Positions 37,527-47,467 of a DNA stretch of 64,000 nucleotides are shown here, piece by piece. This DNA is from Sandaracinaceae bacterium. GTDB lineage: Bacteria > Myxococcota_A > Polyangia > Polyangiales > Houyiibacteriaceae. The position numbers and the translations under genes were made by a program. The stretch covers positions 310,001-374,000 of the forward strand of contig JACKEJ010000007.1 of the NCBI GenBank assembly GCA_020633055.1, in the 5' to 3' direction. The notes under the pieces were generated by a model, which had not been told where the DNA came from, did no database searches, and was given only the letters and a program-made list of their open reading frames with translations. The first letter of the stretch is position 1; each line of letters begins with the position of its first letter.

Positions 37527-39014
37527 TCAGCTCTGGCTGATCGACGAGGTGTCCGCACGTTTCGGCGCCGGGACGCCCAACACCTGCTCGCGGTAGTGGA
37601 GGAACAAGCTCTGGAGGATGCTCAGCACGGGCACCGCCAGGAGGGCCCCGGCGATCCCGAACAAGTGCTCGCCTCCGAGCAGCGCGAAGACGACCAGCAC
37701 AGGGTGGACGTGGGCTGCGTCCCCCATGATCTTCGGGTTCAGGAGGTTGGCCTCGATCTGATGGATGACCACGATCCAGAGCACTACGAGCGCGGCCGTG
37801 CCGACCCCGTGCTTGAGGCCGAGCACGACCGCCGGGACACTGCTCAGGATGGCGCCGAAGATGGGGATGATGCTGAAGAGCGTCGCGATGAGGGTGAGGA
37901 TCGGCCAGTACGCGAGATCCAGGATGTAGAAGCCAACCCCGCTGAGCGCGCCGTTGATGAGACAGATCAGGAGCTGCCCGCGCACGACCCCGGACAGCCC
38001 TCGGTCGATGCGTGAGAGCAGGCTGTCGAACGTGGCGCGCTTCTCCGGGCGGGCGAAGTTCCGGAAGAACCCGATCACCTCGTCCTTCGTGACCAGCAAA
38101 TAGGCGGAGAGCATCAACATGATGAAGAACGTGAACACGCCCTTCACAACGGCCCGCACGACGGTCTGCGCAGTGTGCAGCAGGGTGGTCGCGGTGTCTT
38201 GGGTGTTGCGCGTCACACCGCGTACGGACTCGACGAAGGCGGCGGCCAGGTCGCCGTCCGTTCGCTCCTGGTGCGCGGTGCGCACGATGTATCCGTCGCC
38301 CTCCGGCGTGACCACCAGACCGTCCGATGGGAGGTGGATGTCATAGCCTCCCCCGCGCACGCGCCGCACGGTGATCGGCTCGTCCGGTTGCGCGCTCGCG
38401 GTCGCGTCCTCCGGCGCGGTTCCGAGAGCCATGGGCGCCTGGTCTGCGTCCGCCTCGACGCCCGGGCCCCTCTCCTCGCTGCCTGCGGGCGCCTCGGGCA
38501 CGCCGCTGGGGGTGATGCTCGTGATGGGCTCCCCGGGCTCCGCCGGGACCGCGATGGTGTCGTCCCCAGGGGGCGCGGCGGTCGGCGCCTGGCCCATCGA
38601 GTCGCGCATGCGACGCTCGATGGCGGGCAGCCACTCGTCACGCAGCTCGGCGAGCGCGCTTGGAGCGTCTTTCGCCAGCTTCTCGATCTCGGCCGCGAGA
38701 CGCGGCACCCCCAGCACCGTGAAGGTGACCATGGTCCCGACGAGCAGCGCGTAGATCGTGACGACGGCCACCCAGCGCGCCATCCAGCGCTGGAGCCAGT
38801 CGACCAGGGGCGACATTACGTACGCGACGACCACCGCCAGGAAGAACGGCAGCAACACCTCGCGGAAGACGACGAGGATCCCCAGCATCAGGGCGCCCCA
38901 GAGCCCATAGAAGATGAGGCGTTGCTGGAGATCCCTCGAGATCAAGGCGGTCGGCAGCAGTCCCCGCGCGCTCGGGTCGGTGCTCTCGCTGGGAGCGGGC
39001 GGCGGCTCGGTCAC
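37527..39014 (-). CDS. AI-2E-family (PerM/YdiK) transport protein
   Basis: A 495-residue membrane protein. Two or three helices at about 28-95 (LIFYGLWGALMLGILVVF) are followed by an unusual soluble insertion of about 120 residues rich in Pro, Glu and Ala (about 140-260). Then come five helices with the family motifs GALSGVGFYILDLAYWPILT, then IIPIFGAILSSVPAVV and NLLNPKIMG. AI-2E members export or exchange small molecules or ions. The GTG start at 39014 overlaps the uvrA stop as GTGA; upstream frames inside uvrA are excluded. Confidence 0.85.
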   Translation of the reverse strand: MTEPPPAPSESTDPSARGLLPTALISRDLQQRLIFYGLWGALMLGILVVFREVLLPFFLAVVVAYVMSPLVDWLQRWMARWVAVVTIYALLVGTMVTFTVLGVPRLAAEIEKLAKDAPSALAELRDEWLPAIERRMRDSMGQAPTAAPPGDDTIAVPAEPGEPITSITPSGVPEAPAGSEERGPGVEADADQAPMALGTAPEDATASAQPDEPITVRRVRGGGYDIHLPSDGLVVTPEGDGYIVRTAHQERTDGDLAAAFVESVRGVTRNTQDTATTLLHTAQTVVRAVVKGVFTFFIMLMLSAYLLVTKDEVIGFFRNFARPEKRATFDSLLSRIDRGLSGVVRGQLLICLINGALSGVGFYILDLAYWPILTLIATLFSIIPIFGAILSSVPAVVLGLKHGVGTAALVVLWIVVIHQIEANLLNPKIMGDAAHVHPVLVVFALLGGEHLFGIAGALLAVPVLSILQSLFLHYREQVLGVPAPKRADTSSISQS

Positions 39015-42000
39015 TTCCGCGACGTAGCACGCTTGCGACCGGACCGCGAGGGGCTCCGCGGGCTCGCAGCCGCTTCGCCGGACACCTCGCGCAGCGCCAC
39101 GCCGGTGTGTGACGCGACGCACTCTCGCAGCGCAGACGGAGTGCCCGCGAACGTGATCGCTCCGCCGCCCTCCCCGCCCTCGGGCCCGAGGTCCACAGCC
39201 CAGTCGGCGGCGTGGATGAGATCCAGGTGATGCTCGATGACCACGACCGTGTCGCCACGGTCCACGAACCGCTGCAGCACGTCGATCAAGCGCCGGACGT
39301 CGTCTCGATGCAACCCCGTGGTGGGCTCGTCCAACACGTACAGGGTTGGTCCGGTGCCCGCTGCCTTGCCGAGCTCCGACACGAGCTTGAGGCGCTGCGC
39401 CTCGCCTCCGCTCAACGTATGACTGGGCTGACCCAGACGCAGGTAGCCGAGGCCGAGGTCCAGCAGCAGCTCGAGGGGACGACGAACCTTCGGCACGCTC
39501 TCGAAGACGCGCACGGCGCTGGCTACGTCCAGGTCCAACAGCGCGCTCGCGGAGAGCCCCCGCCAGCGCACCGCCAGCGTCGTCTCGTCGAACCGGGCGC
39601 CGCCGCACGCGTCGCAGGGCAGCACGACGTCCGGCAGGAACGACATCTCCGCCACGGAAGACCCGTTTCCGGCGCAGGTCTCGCAGCGCCCGCCTGCCGT
39701 GTTGAACGAGAAGCGGGTCGCCGCGAAGCCGCGCGCGCGCGCCTCCTTCGTGCCCGCGAGCAGCTCGCGGACGACGTTCCAGACGTCGATGTACGTCGCT
39801 GGCACGGACCGTGGCGTGCGACCGATCGGCGACTGATCGATCTCTACCGCTCGGCGCACCCCATCGACTCCATCGAGGCCGTCGTGATCGCCAGGCGGCG
39901 CGTCCTGGGCCAAGCCCAGCCCGACCCGCACCGCAGGGAGCAACACCGACCGCACCAGCGTGCTCTTGCCCGACCCACTGACTCCGGTCACGACCGTCAG
40001 ACGCCCGAGGGGGACGCGCAGCGTCACGTCTCGAAGGTTGTGCTGGCGCACGCCCCGCAAGGTGAGCCACGAGACGTCCTCCATCGCTCTGCCGCGAGGC
40101 TCGGGGGGGGTGGCTCGGAGCGCCTGCCCTGTGACGGAGGCGGCGTGGGCCAGCACGTGGGCGCTCGGTCCCTCCGCGAGGACGCGTCCACCCTCCACGC
40201 CTCCCGTGGGGCCCATGTCCACGATGTGCTGCGCCGCGCGGATCACGTCCGCGTCATGCTCTACCACCACGACCGAGCTGCCCGCGCGGACCAGCGCGGC
40301 GAGCGCGTCGATCAACTTGCCCGTGTCCCGCGGATGGAGTCCGATGGTCGGCTCGTCGAGCACGTAGAGCACGCCGGTCAGGCCGCTCCCCAGCTGGGCG
40401 GCGAGGCGCACGCGCTGCAGCTCCCCTCCGCTGAGCGTGGAGGCCGGGCGGTCCAGCCCGAGGTAGCCGAGCCCCACGCGTGAGAGGAAGCCGAGGCGAC
40501 GGCGCGCCTCCTCGAGCGGGACCTGCGCGATGGCCGCGCTGCGCTCGTCGAGAGACGCCGCGGCGATGGCGTCGAGCACCCTGCACGCTCCATCCACCGA
40601 GAGTGAGAACACGTCGTGGATGCGTCGGTCAGCGAAACGCACGGCACGTGGGAGGGGGTTCAAGCGTGATCCGGCGCACGCCGCGCAAGGCGTGCTGACC
40701 GTGCGCTTGGCCTTGCCACGGCCCACTTCACGCGTGACCTCTCCGGCGCCTTCGCAGGCCTCACACTGCCCCTGACGCGTGTTGAACGAGAAGAACCGCG
40801 GGTCCAGCTCGGGGTACCCCACGCCGCAGCGGCCGCACGTGCGCGCCGACGACAGGCTGAGCGTACGCGGCCCGAGCACCGCCAGCGCCGCTCCCTCGCC
40901 CACCTCGAGGGCACGCACGAGGGCGACGCGCAACGCGTCGTGCCAGTCGGTGCGCACGCTGCTGCGGCGCCCCTTCGGCAGCGGGACGGACGTGATCTCG
41001 ACCTGCACGTCGTGCTCGCGGTGACGCGCGAGGGCGAGACCCGGGGTCAGGGCCACGCGCTCACCGTCGATCCATGCGTACGTGAACCCGTGTGCCCGGT
41101 GCCGCTCGAGCAGCTCGCGGTGGTGCCCCTTCCGACCCCGCACCACCGGGGCGAGCAGCACGACGGCCTCCGCAGAAGGCGTGGCCGCGACCTCTTCGAC
41201 GGAGCGCGTCAGCGTGTGCAGCATCGCCTCGACCGAGCTCGCCTCGATGGGGACCTGACAGTCGGGGCAGTACAGGGTCCCTGCGCGCGCCCACAGCACG
41301 CGCAGGTGGTGCGCCACCTCGGTGAGCGTCCCCACTGTGGACTGCGCGCCGCCGCGCGTCTTGCGTTGTTCGAGCGAGATGGATGGGGGAACGTCCACCA
41401 CCAGGTCCACCTGCGGTCGCGGCAGCTGCGGCATGTACTGCCGCGCGTATGGAGCGAGGGTCTCGAGGTAGCGACGCTGCCCTTCGGCGAACAGCACGTC
41501 GAACGCGAGGCTGCTCTTGCCGCTCCCGCTGGGACCCGTGACGACCACCAGCTGCTCACGAGGGATGCGCACCGTGAGGTTCTTCAGGTTGTGCTCGCGG
41601 GCGCCCCGGATCTCGATGGGCGCACCGAGCCCCGTGGTCTCGGCGTGCGGCGACTCGGCCCCGGTCGACGGGACGCCAGGGGCGCGCGCCGACGGGCTCG
41701 TGGTCGCGCCGCGGCGGGATTCCGGACCTGCGCTGGCCTCGAGCATCGCGCGCAAGAACGGGGCGCTCGGACCGCGGGACCGCGCCACCTCCACGGGCGT
41801 CCCAGCGGCGACGATCGCCCCTCCCTCGGCGCCCGCGCCCGGGCCGAGGTCCACCACGTGATCCGCGTGCGCGACGAGCGCCATGTCGTGCTCCACCAGC
41901 ACGACGGTCGCGCCTGTACGCACGAGGCCGTCCAAGGTCGCCAACAGCGGCGCGAGGTCTGCCGCGTGCAGGCCTGCGCTCGGCTCGTCCATGAGGATCA

Positions 42001-44509
42001 ACGCGCTCGGGCCCGCGCTGGAGAGGGCCGCCGCGAGCTTGATGCGCTGGGCCTCCCCACCGCTCAACGTGGCGAGCGATTGACCGAGGCGCAGGTAGCC
42101 CAGGCCCAGCTGGGCCAGCGGGTCGAGCCCCTTGCGGACGGCTTTCAGGTCACCGTAATGCGCGAGCGCCTCGGTGACGGTCAGGTCGAGCAGCTCGGCC
42201 ACGTTGTGGTCTCGGTAGCGGACGTCCAAGACCGGCCCCGCGAAGCGGCGCCCCTGGCACGTGGCGCAGGAGAACGTCACGTCCGAGAGGAACTGCATCT
42301 CGACCGTCTCCGCTCCCTCGCCTCGACACACCTCACAGCGGCCGCCGGCCACATTGAACGAGAAGAAGCCCGCCTTGTAGCCCCGTGCGCGCGCGAGCGG
42401 GGTGTCCGCCAGCGCTTTGCGGAGGGCATCCCAGACGCCCAGGTAGGTGGCCGGGTTGCCCCGCGCGGTTCGCCCCAACGCGCCCTGGTCGACCGCGATC
42501 ACATGCTCCACCGGCCGCGGCAAGACCAAGCGCTCGGCAGGTAGCGGCTCGTCATCGGGTGTCCCGCCGCGCGCGCGCTCCAGCAGCGGCGCGAGCGTCC
42601 CGAACACCAGGCTGCTCTTGCCGGACCCACTGGGTCCGCTGACGCAGGTCAGTCTCCCGAGCGGGATGCGCAGGAGGTCGCCTCGCAGGTTGTGACCCGT
42701 CGCGCCGTACAGCTCGATGTGCTCCTGGGCTGGAGCGAGGGGCGCGCGCGCTGCGATGATCTCCCCCCGCATCGCCGCTCCCGTCAGGGTCGACGCGCGC
42801 TCGAGCCCGAGCGGCGTCCCGTCGAAGACGACGCGCCCGCCCCCCGCACCCGCCTCCGGGCCCAGCTCCACGACGCGGTCCGCAGCGCGCAGCGCGGCGA
42901 CATCGTGCTCCACGACCACTGCGACGTTGTCTCCACTGGCGAGGCGCCGCACGGCTGGCATCAGCCGCGCGACGTCGCTCGGATGCAGACCGACGGTGGG
43001 CTCGTCCAAGACGAACAGCGCTCCGTTCAGCGAGGCGGAGAGCGCGGTCGCCATGGACACGCGCTGCGCCTCGCCAAACGAGAGCGTCCGCGCTTGGCGA
43101 TCGAGGGTGAGGTACGAGAGGCCGACCTCCAGAAGGGTCGAGAGGCGGGCGAGCGTCTCGGCGTGGAGCGTGCGGGCAGCGCGGTCGGGAGCGAAGGCGT
43201 CGGCGTGTGCGGACAGCAGCGCGCGCGCCTCGCTCACAGGGAGCGCGCAGAGCTCGGCCACCGTACGACCCCCGAGACGCCACCAAGATGCCTCCGGGCG
43301 CAGCCGGGTTCCGTCGCACGCCGTACAGACGTCGTAGCTCCGATAGCGGGCCAAGAAGACCCGCACGTGCATCTTGTACGCACGACTCTCCTTGTAGCGA
43401 AACCACCCCGCGAGCCCGTACCAAGCGCCCTTGCGCGTCGTGCCGTCCCCCTCGACGAGCCAGGTGCGCTGCGCGTCGGTGAGCTCACGCAGCGGCACGT
43501 CCATGGGCACTCCCGCTCGCTTGGCGTGCTTCGCGAGATCCCGCCGTTCCCACTCGCAGGAAGGTCCCGCATAGGCGCGCACCGCGCCTTGGGCCAGCGT
43601 CAGTGAGTCGTCTGGGAGCACCTTCTTCCAGTCGACACCCTGCGTGCGTCCGAAGCCGTGGCACGTCGGGCACGCGCCCACGGGGCTGTTGAACGAGAAC
43701 AGCCCCGGCGTGGGCGCGCCGAATGCGCGGTCACAGGCGGCGCAGTGCAACCCCCGCGAGAACGCCATGCGCGCCCCAGCGCCGCGCGCATCGGCCCTGA
43801 ACACGTCTGCCCGGCCGCCTCCCCGGGCGAGCGCCGCCTCGAAGGCCTCGACCAGCCGCTCACGCGAGCTCGCGTCCGCGACCAGACGGTCCGCTACGAC
43901 GTGGACCGCCCCGCTCCCCTCGGCGAGCGCGTCGCTCGGCGCGAGCTCGTCCAGGTCGCGGCTCTGCCCCCCGACGTACAGCCGACGATACCCGCTCGAG
44001 AGCAGCGTCTCGCGCACACCGAGGTAGCTCTCCGCGTCATCGACCTCCACGGGATAGGTCACCACCACGCGTTCGCTCGGAGCCTCCCTCAACACCTGCG
44101 CGGCGGCGGCGTTGGCGTCGTCCCGAGCCACCTCGCTGCCACATCCTGGGCACCGCAAGGTCGCGGCATAGGCGTAGAGCGACTTCACGTAGTCGTTGAT
44201 TTCGGACATGGTCCCAACCGTGGAACGGCTCGTCCGGATCGGGGCGCTGCGGTCGACGGCGATGCTGACCGGGACCGGGTCGAGCTCATCGACGTCGGGG
44301 CGAGCCGAGCGCTCCAAGAACTGTCGCGCGTAGGCGCTGAAGCTCTCGACGTAACGGCGCTGACCTTCTGCGTGGAGGGTCTCGAACGCGAGCGACGACT
44401 TCCCAGCGCCCGACGGGCCTGCCACCACCACCAGGGTTCCGGGGTGCAGGTCCAGGTCGACGCCCTCGAGGTTGTGGGTTCGTGCCCCTCGCAGTCGGGT
44501 GATCCGCAT
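39011..44509 (-). CDS. uvrA: Double-length UvrA (two UvrA proteins fused head to tail)
   Basis: At 1832 residues this is about twice the usual 940. Each half is a full UvrA with two ABC ATPases. Walker A sites are GPSGAGKSS (31-39), GPSGSGKSS (about 621), GPSGSGKSS (about 991) and GVSGSGKST (about 1508). Each half has its own zinc sites (CPTCHGFG and CEVCRGEG in the first, CEACEGAG and CETCAGNG in the second), LSFGEAQR or LSGGEAQR signatures, and LDEPTxGLH Walker B sequences. Both halves keep a UvrB-binding-like insertion. UvrA finds bulky DNA lesions in nucleotide excision repair as a dimer, so this protein may be a covalent dimer. A Ser/Arg/Ala-rich linker joins the halves at about 935-955. 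Confidence 0.92.
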   Translation of the reverse strand: MRITRLRGARTHNLEGVDLDLHPGTLVVVAGPSGAGKSSLAFETLHAEGQRRYVESFSAYARQFLERSARPDVDELDPVPVSIAVDRSAPIRTSRSTVGTMSEINDYVKSLYAYAATLRCPGCGSEVARDDANAAAAQVLREAPSERVVVTYPVEVDDAESYLGVRETLLSSGYRRLYVGGQSRDLDELAPSDALAEGSGAVHVVADRLVADASSRERLVEAFEAALARGGGRADVFRADARGAGARMAFSRGLHCAACDRAFGAPTPGLFSFNSPVGACPTCHGFGRTQGVDWKKVLPDDSLTLAQGAVRAYAGPSCEWERRDLAKHAKRAGVPMDVPLRELTDAQRTWLVEGDGTTRKGAWYGLAGWFRYKESRAYKMHVRVFLARYRSYDVCTACDGTRLRPEASWWRLGGRTVAELCALPVSEARALLSAHADAFAPDRAARTLHAETLARLSTLLEVGLSYLTLDRQARTLSFGEAQRVSMATALSASLNGALFVLDEPTVGLHPSDVARLMPAVRRLASGDNVAVVVEHDVAALRAADRVVELGPEAGAGGGRVVFDGTPLGLERASTLTGAAMRGEIIAARAPLAPAQEHIELYGATGHNLRGDLLRIPLGRLTCVSGPSGSGKSSLVFGTLAPLLERARGGTPDDEPLPAERLVLPRPVEHVIAVDQGALGRTARGNPATYLGVWDALRKALADTPLARARGYKAGFFSFNVAGGRCEVCRGEGAETVEMQFLSDVTFSCATCQGRRFAGPVLDVRYRDHNVAELLDLTVTEALAHYGDLKAVRKGLDPLAQLGLGYLRLGQSLATLSGGEAQRIKLAAALSSAGPSALILMDEPSAGLHAADLAPLLATLDGLVRTGATVVLVEHDMALVAHADHVVDLGPGAGAEGGAIVAAGTPVEVARSRGPSAPFLRAMLEASAGPESRRGATTSPSARAPGVPSTGAESPHAETTGLGAPIEIRGAREHNLKNLTVRIPREQLVVVTGPSGSGKSSLAFDVLFAEGQRRYLETLAPYARQYMPQLPRPQVDLVVDVPPSISLEQRKTRGGAQSTVGTLTEVAHHLRVLWARAGTLYCPDCQVPIEASSVEAMLHTLTRSVEEVAATPSAEAVVLLAPVVRGRKGHHRELLERHRAHGFTYAWIDGERVALTPGLALARHREHDVQVEITSVPLPKGRRSSVRTDWHDALRVALVRALEVGEGAALAVLGPRTLSLSSARTCGRCGVGYPELDPRFFSFNTRQGQCEACEGAGEVTREVGRGKAKRTVSTPCAACAGSRLNPLPRAVRFADRRIHDVFSLSVDGACRVLDAIAAASLDERSAAIAQVPLEEARRRLGFLSRVGLGYLGLDRPASTLSGGELQRVRLAAQLGSGLTGVLYVLDEPTIGLHPRDTGKLIDALAALVRAGSSVVVVEHDADVIRAAQHIVDMGPTGGVEGGRVLAEGPSAHVLAHAASVTGQALRATPPEPRGRAMEDVSWLTLRGVRQHNLRDVTLRVPLGRLTVVTGVSGSGKSTLVRSVLLPAVRVGLGLAQDAPPGDHDGLDGVDGVRRAVEIDQSPIGRTPRSVPATYIDVWNVVRELLAGTKEARARGFAATRFSFNTAGGRCETCAGNGSSVAEMSFLPDVVLPCDACGGARFDETTLAVRWRGLSASALLDLDVASAVRVFESVPKVRRPLELLLDLGLGYLRLGQPSHTLSGGEAQRLKLVSELGKAAGTGPTLYVLDEPTTGLHRDDVRRLIDVLQRFVDRGDTVVVIEHHLDLIHAADWAVDLGPEGGEGGGAITFAGTPSALRECVASHTGVALREVSGEAAASPRSPSRSGRKRATSRK

Positions 44510-44597
44510 GGTGCAGCAGGTCTAGGCCTTCCGACCGCGTGCGCAACTCGTGCATCCGCAGCAGCTCGCGGGCGCAGGGTTCGCTACCCTCGACGTC

Positions 44598-45662
44598 GTG
44601 CCGTCTGCCTCCCCACTCATCCGCCTGTTCGCCGTGGGCGTGCTGTCCGTGTTCGGCGCGCTGCCCTTGGGAGCCCGTTTGGCCCGCGCCCAGCCGGCCG
44701 GGAGCGAGGTCGCCCAAGAGCGCGCGCGACGCGAGGTCGAGCGAGGCGAACGACTGCTCGTGCGAGGGCGTCGGCGCGCCGCCGAGGGCGCCTTCACGCG
44801 CGCCATGCGCCTGGACCCCTCCGCGCCATTGCCCATCACCCGCTTGGCCGAGCTGTGGCTCGGGTCCCTCGGCGAGATCACGGCGCACCCGACCGCGGCG
44901 ACCATGCGCCGCGCAAGCCAAGTGCTCGCGGCCGTGGCCAACGTGCCCGACGGGGTCCGCCGAGAGCGCATGCAGCTGACCGAGGCGATGGCGCTCGCGG
45001 CGACGGGCGACCACGCTGGCGCTGTCGCGGTGCTGGCGCGCGCGCCTCGACTCGTGAGCGGTCAGCTGGGCACGGCCCTCGACGCCCTCGCGCTCTTGTG
45101 CGCGGAGCGCCACGACCTGGCCAGCGCCGAGACCGCGCTGCGCGTGGCCATCGAGGGCGCCCCCGAGGCCGAGAGGGCGCGCCGCCTCGGGGACGTACTG
45201 CTGGCCCGAGGACGCGCGGCGCAGGCCGTGACCGTCCTCCAAACGGCGCTCGGGTTCGCACCAGACGCGCTCGGGCTACGCGTCGCGCTGGCCGAGGCGC
45301 AGCTGGCGGCGGGGGACACGGAGGGCGCCGCAGCCGGGCTCACGCTCGTCGCCACACGCTGTCCTTTCGAATGCGGTGCCTTGCTGGCGCGCATCGCGCT
45401 CGAGAGCGGCGACGCCACGCTGGCGGCGCAGCGGGCGCGCGAGGTGCTGGAGCGGCCCGTGACGGCTGGGAGCCCCAGCCCGGACGCGGTGGCCGACGCC
45501 GACGGCGAGCTCGCCGCCCGCGCGTCGAGTGGCTACGTGCTCGGGCTGGCGCTCCTGCGTCTGGGTCGGCGCGAGGACGCCCGGAACGCGCTGCGGGACG
45601 TGCTGCGACGCGCCCCCGACCACGCTGGTGCACGACGAGCCTTGCGCGCCACGATGCCCTGA
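44598..45662 (+). CDS. Exported TPR protein
   Basis: A 354-residue protein with a signal peptide (RLFAVGVLSVFGALPLGARL) and TPR-type helical repeats thereafter, e.g. ERLLVRGRRRAAEGAFTRAM, GRAAQAVTVLQTALGFAPDA and LLRLGRREDARNALRDVLRR. It is probably periplasmic and acts as a scaffold; no enzyme domain is seen. GTG 44598 was chosen to place the signal peptide at the start. It stands alone, divergent from uvrA. Confidence 0.6.
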   Translation: MPSASPLIRLFAVGVLSVFGALPLGARLARAQPAGSEVAQERARREVERGERLLVRGRRRAAEGAFTRAMRLDPSAPLPITRLAELWLGSLGEITAHPTAATMRRASQVLAAVANVPDGVRRERMQLTEAMALAATGDHAGAVAVLARAPRLVSGQLGTALDALALLCAERHDLASAETALRVAIEGAPEAERARRLGDVLLARGRAAQAVTVLQTALGFAPDALGLRVALAEAQLAAGDTEGAAAGLTLVATRCPFECGALLARIALESGDATLAAQRAREVLERPVTAGSPSPDAVADADGELAARASSGYVLGLALLRLGRREDARNALRDVLRRAPDHAGARRALRATMP

Positions 45663-45716
45663 TGCCCATCGCGTGCGTGGCCGCAGCCCCTCGAACGCGT
45701 TGGCGTGTTCCCGCGT

Positions 45717-46622
45717 TCAGAGCGTTCCCGAGAGGGACAGCAGAAGCCCACCGCGGCGCGGGACAACGTCGAGGGAGACGGTCGGACGTGGCGCACGCAG
45801 CCGTCGGTCGAGCTCCCCATACGCCGCCCAGTACTTCTCCGCCGGCGAACGCGTCAGCAGGTTGATGAGGCCGGTCACCACCGAGATGCCGCTCCCCAAC
45901 AGCACGAAGTAGTCGAACGGGTCGCCCACCGAAAAGTCATTGGGACCGAGGAACATGGGGATGATGGCGAGCCCCACCGCCACGTCCAGTGACGCCGTGA
46001 TCAACCGCGCGGCGCGGGAGCGACGCGCAATGCGGCGCAGGGCGTCCTCGCCGAACGCGAGGCGCGCCTGAGCCTCGCTGGGGCTGCCCATCGGCATGTG
46101 CGTGAACGCGATGGACGGCCCGCTGGCGTTCGGCCGGATGGCGATCTCCGTGATCCCTGTCAGGACGTTCGCGCTGCCGTAGAGCACGAGGTAGTTGCGC
46201 AAGAAGTCGTCGTTGGTGGCCAAGAAGGCCAAGGCGATGGAGAGGCCGCCCGTGGCCATGGTGATCACGCCCGTGGCGATCGGATTGCCCGCGCGCGCCA
46301 ACTGCTGCAGGTCGGAGTCCAGCACGCGCAGACGGGTCGCCATGTCCGCGTCGACCTGGAACCCGCTGGACTGCGGGGGTGCGTAGGCGCTCGGGCTGAG
46401 CGGGCCGTAGCCGCTTCCGGGCGGGGGCGGGACGTCCCCAAGACCCCCCTGTGTCTGCGGCGGCGGTGGCGGTGGCGGAACCACGGAAGGCGCCCCCTGC
46501 GGGGCGGCGGGTGGTGCCAACCCGTCGGCCCCCTCGCGTGCCCGTTGTGCCCCGGCCTCTACGGGCACGAGGCCTACGGCGAGCACGAGCACACCACTCA
46601 TCAGAACGAGCCGCTGAAGCAT
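45717..46622 (-). CDS. Membrane protein of unknown function with Pro-rich N-terminus
   Basis: A 301-residue protein. A signal peptide (LVLMSGVLVLAVGLVPVEAG) is followed by 80 residues rich in Pro, Gly and Gln, then four probable membrane helices, around IATGVITMATGGLSIALAFL, LVLYGSANVLTGITEIAI, LDVAVGLAIIPMFLG and YFVLLGSGISVVTGLINLLT. The protein ends in a beta-like tail (SLDVVPRRGGLLLSLSG). I do not recognise the family. The next 194 bases, to 46815, hold nothing obvious. Confidence 0.55.
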   Translation of the reverse strand: MLQRLVLMSGVLVLAVGLVPVEAGAQRAREGADGLAPPAAPQGAPSVVPPPPPPPQTQGGLGDVPPPPGSGYGPLSPSAYAPPQSSGFQVDADMATRLRVLDSDLQQLARAGNPIATGVITMATGGLSIALAFLATNDDFLRNYLVLYGSANVLTGITEIAIRPNASGPSIAFTHMPMGSPSEAQARLAFGEDALRRIARRSRAARLITASLDVAVGLAIIPMFLGPNDFSVGDPFDYFVLLGSGISVVTGLINLLTRSPAEKYWAAYGELDRRLRAPRPTVSLDVVPRRGGLLLSLSGTL

Positions 46623-46815
46623 GCGGCCAGTATGCCGTGCCGCGACCCATACGCCCAAACGCACTCGAGGATCGCGCGCCGGCCTCCGCTCCGCCGAGCC
46701 CATCCCGACACCGCCCCCTCGTACGACGTGGCCCATGCGTCTGGCTCATGCCACGAGGTGTTCCGCGTCGACGCGGGCGACCCCCTTGGCGTCGCGGGCT
46801 TCACGTCGCGGCAAT

Positions 46816-47334
46816 TCAACGACCGCCCGGGGCCTCCTCGGCCTGTTCTGGACTCGGCTCGCCCTCCGCGCTGGCGGGCGGCGACGCGGCGGGTGAGGCG
46901 GGAGGCGCCGGCTCGACGCGTGGCGGTGCGCCGTAGTCTCCCCGCAGCTTGCGCTCGAGGCGGTCCACAATCATGCGCTCCACGTACTCGGGCTGCCCTT
47001 GGATGATGACGACCACGCGTACGCGGTCACGACCGAGGGCGTCCGCCGTGCGCAGCACCTCGATCGACCCGTTGTACGGCCGGCCGTCTTCCAGGTACTC
47101 GAACATCACGAAGCCGAGCTCTTGGTCGCGCTCGGTGACGTTGAAACCATAGTCCACACGCACGAGGCGCACGGCCGCTGTCCACACCTGATCGTAGCGG
47201 TACCCCAGGTCCGTCGTCCTGCGCGCGAGCGCCGGCTGGGGAGCAACCGTGGAGAGGCCAGCGAGGGCGCCGGACAGTGTCAGGTAACACGCGAGGCGAG
47301 CCGCGCGGCGTCGGAGACGGTTTCTGCGAGCCAT
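46816..47334 (-). CDS. Exported protein of unknown function
   Basis: A 172-residue protein. An Arg-rich start and hydrophobic stretch (LACYLTLSGALAGLSTVA) make a signal peptide. The core, DLGYRYDQVWTAAVRLVRVD, then TERDQELGFVMFEYLEDGRP, resembles small secreted proteins in which a tyrosine-rich start is followed by RVRVVVIIQGQPEYVERMIV. The tail is Pro/Ala/Glu-rich. The function is unknown. Confidence 0.55.
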   Translation of the reverse strand: MARRNRLRRRAARLACYLTLSGALAGLSTVAPQPALARRTTDLGYRYDQVWTAAVRLVRVDYGFNVTERDQELGFVMFEYLEDGRPYNGSIEVLRTADALGRDRVRVVVIIQGQPEYVERMIVDRLERKLRGDYGAPPRVEPAPPASPAASPPASAEGEPSPEQAEEAPGGR

Positions 47335-47432
47335 GTCCCGAAGCTACGCCCGCTCCCATGCGGTCCCAACTTTTTGGGCGTCGCTCCGCGAGCGAGAGGA
47401 AGGAGAGTTCGAAAACGGACGGCGAGAGCACA

Positions 47433-47455
47433 GCTCGGGGCCGGCCCCGCCGAGC
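47433..47455 (-). terminator. GC-rich hairpin after the YbhN-family gene
   Basis: GCTCGG (47433-47438) and CCGAGC (47450-47455) enclose the near-palindromic GGCCGGCC core. The element starts 13 bases past the stop at 47468 and on the minus strand is followed by CCGTTTTCG, a short T run. It probably ends the cca-PHP-YbhN operon. Confidence 0.45.
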
Positions 47456-47467
47456 CTGGATCGTGCG

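Noticed and set aside
39015..40070. Extension of the AI-2E permease gene into uvrA
   Set aside because: The extra frame has the composition of a shadow and would overlap uvrA by 1 kb; GTG 39014 explains the start.
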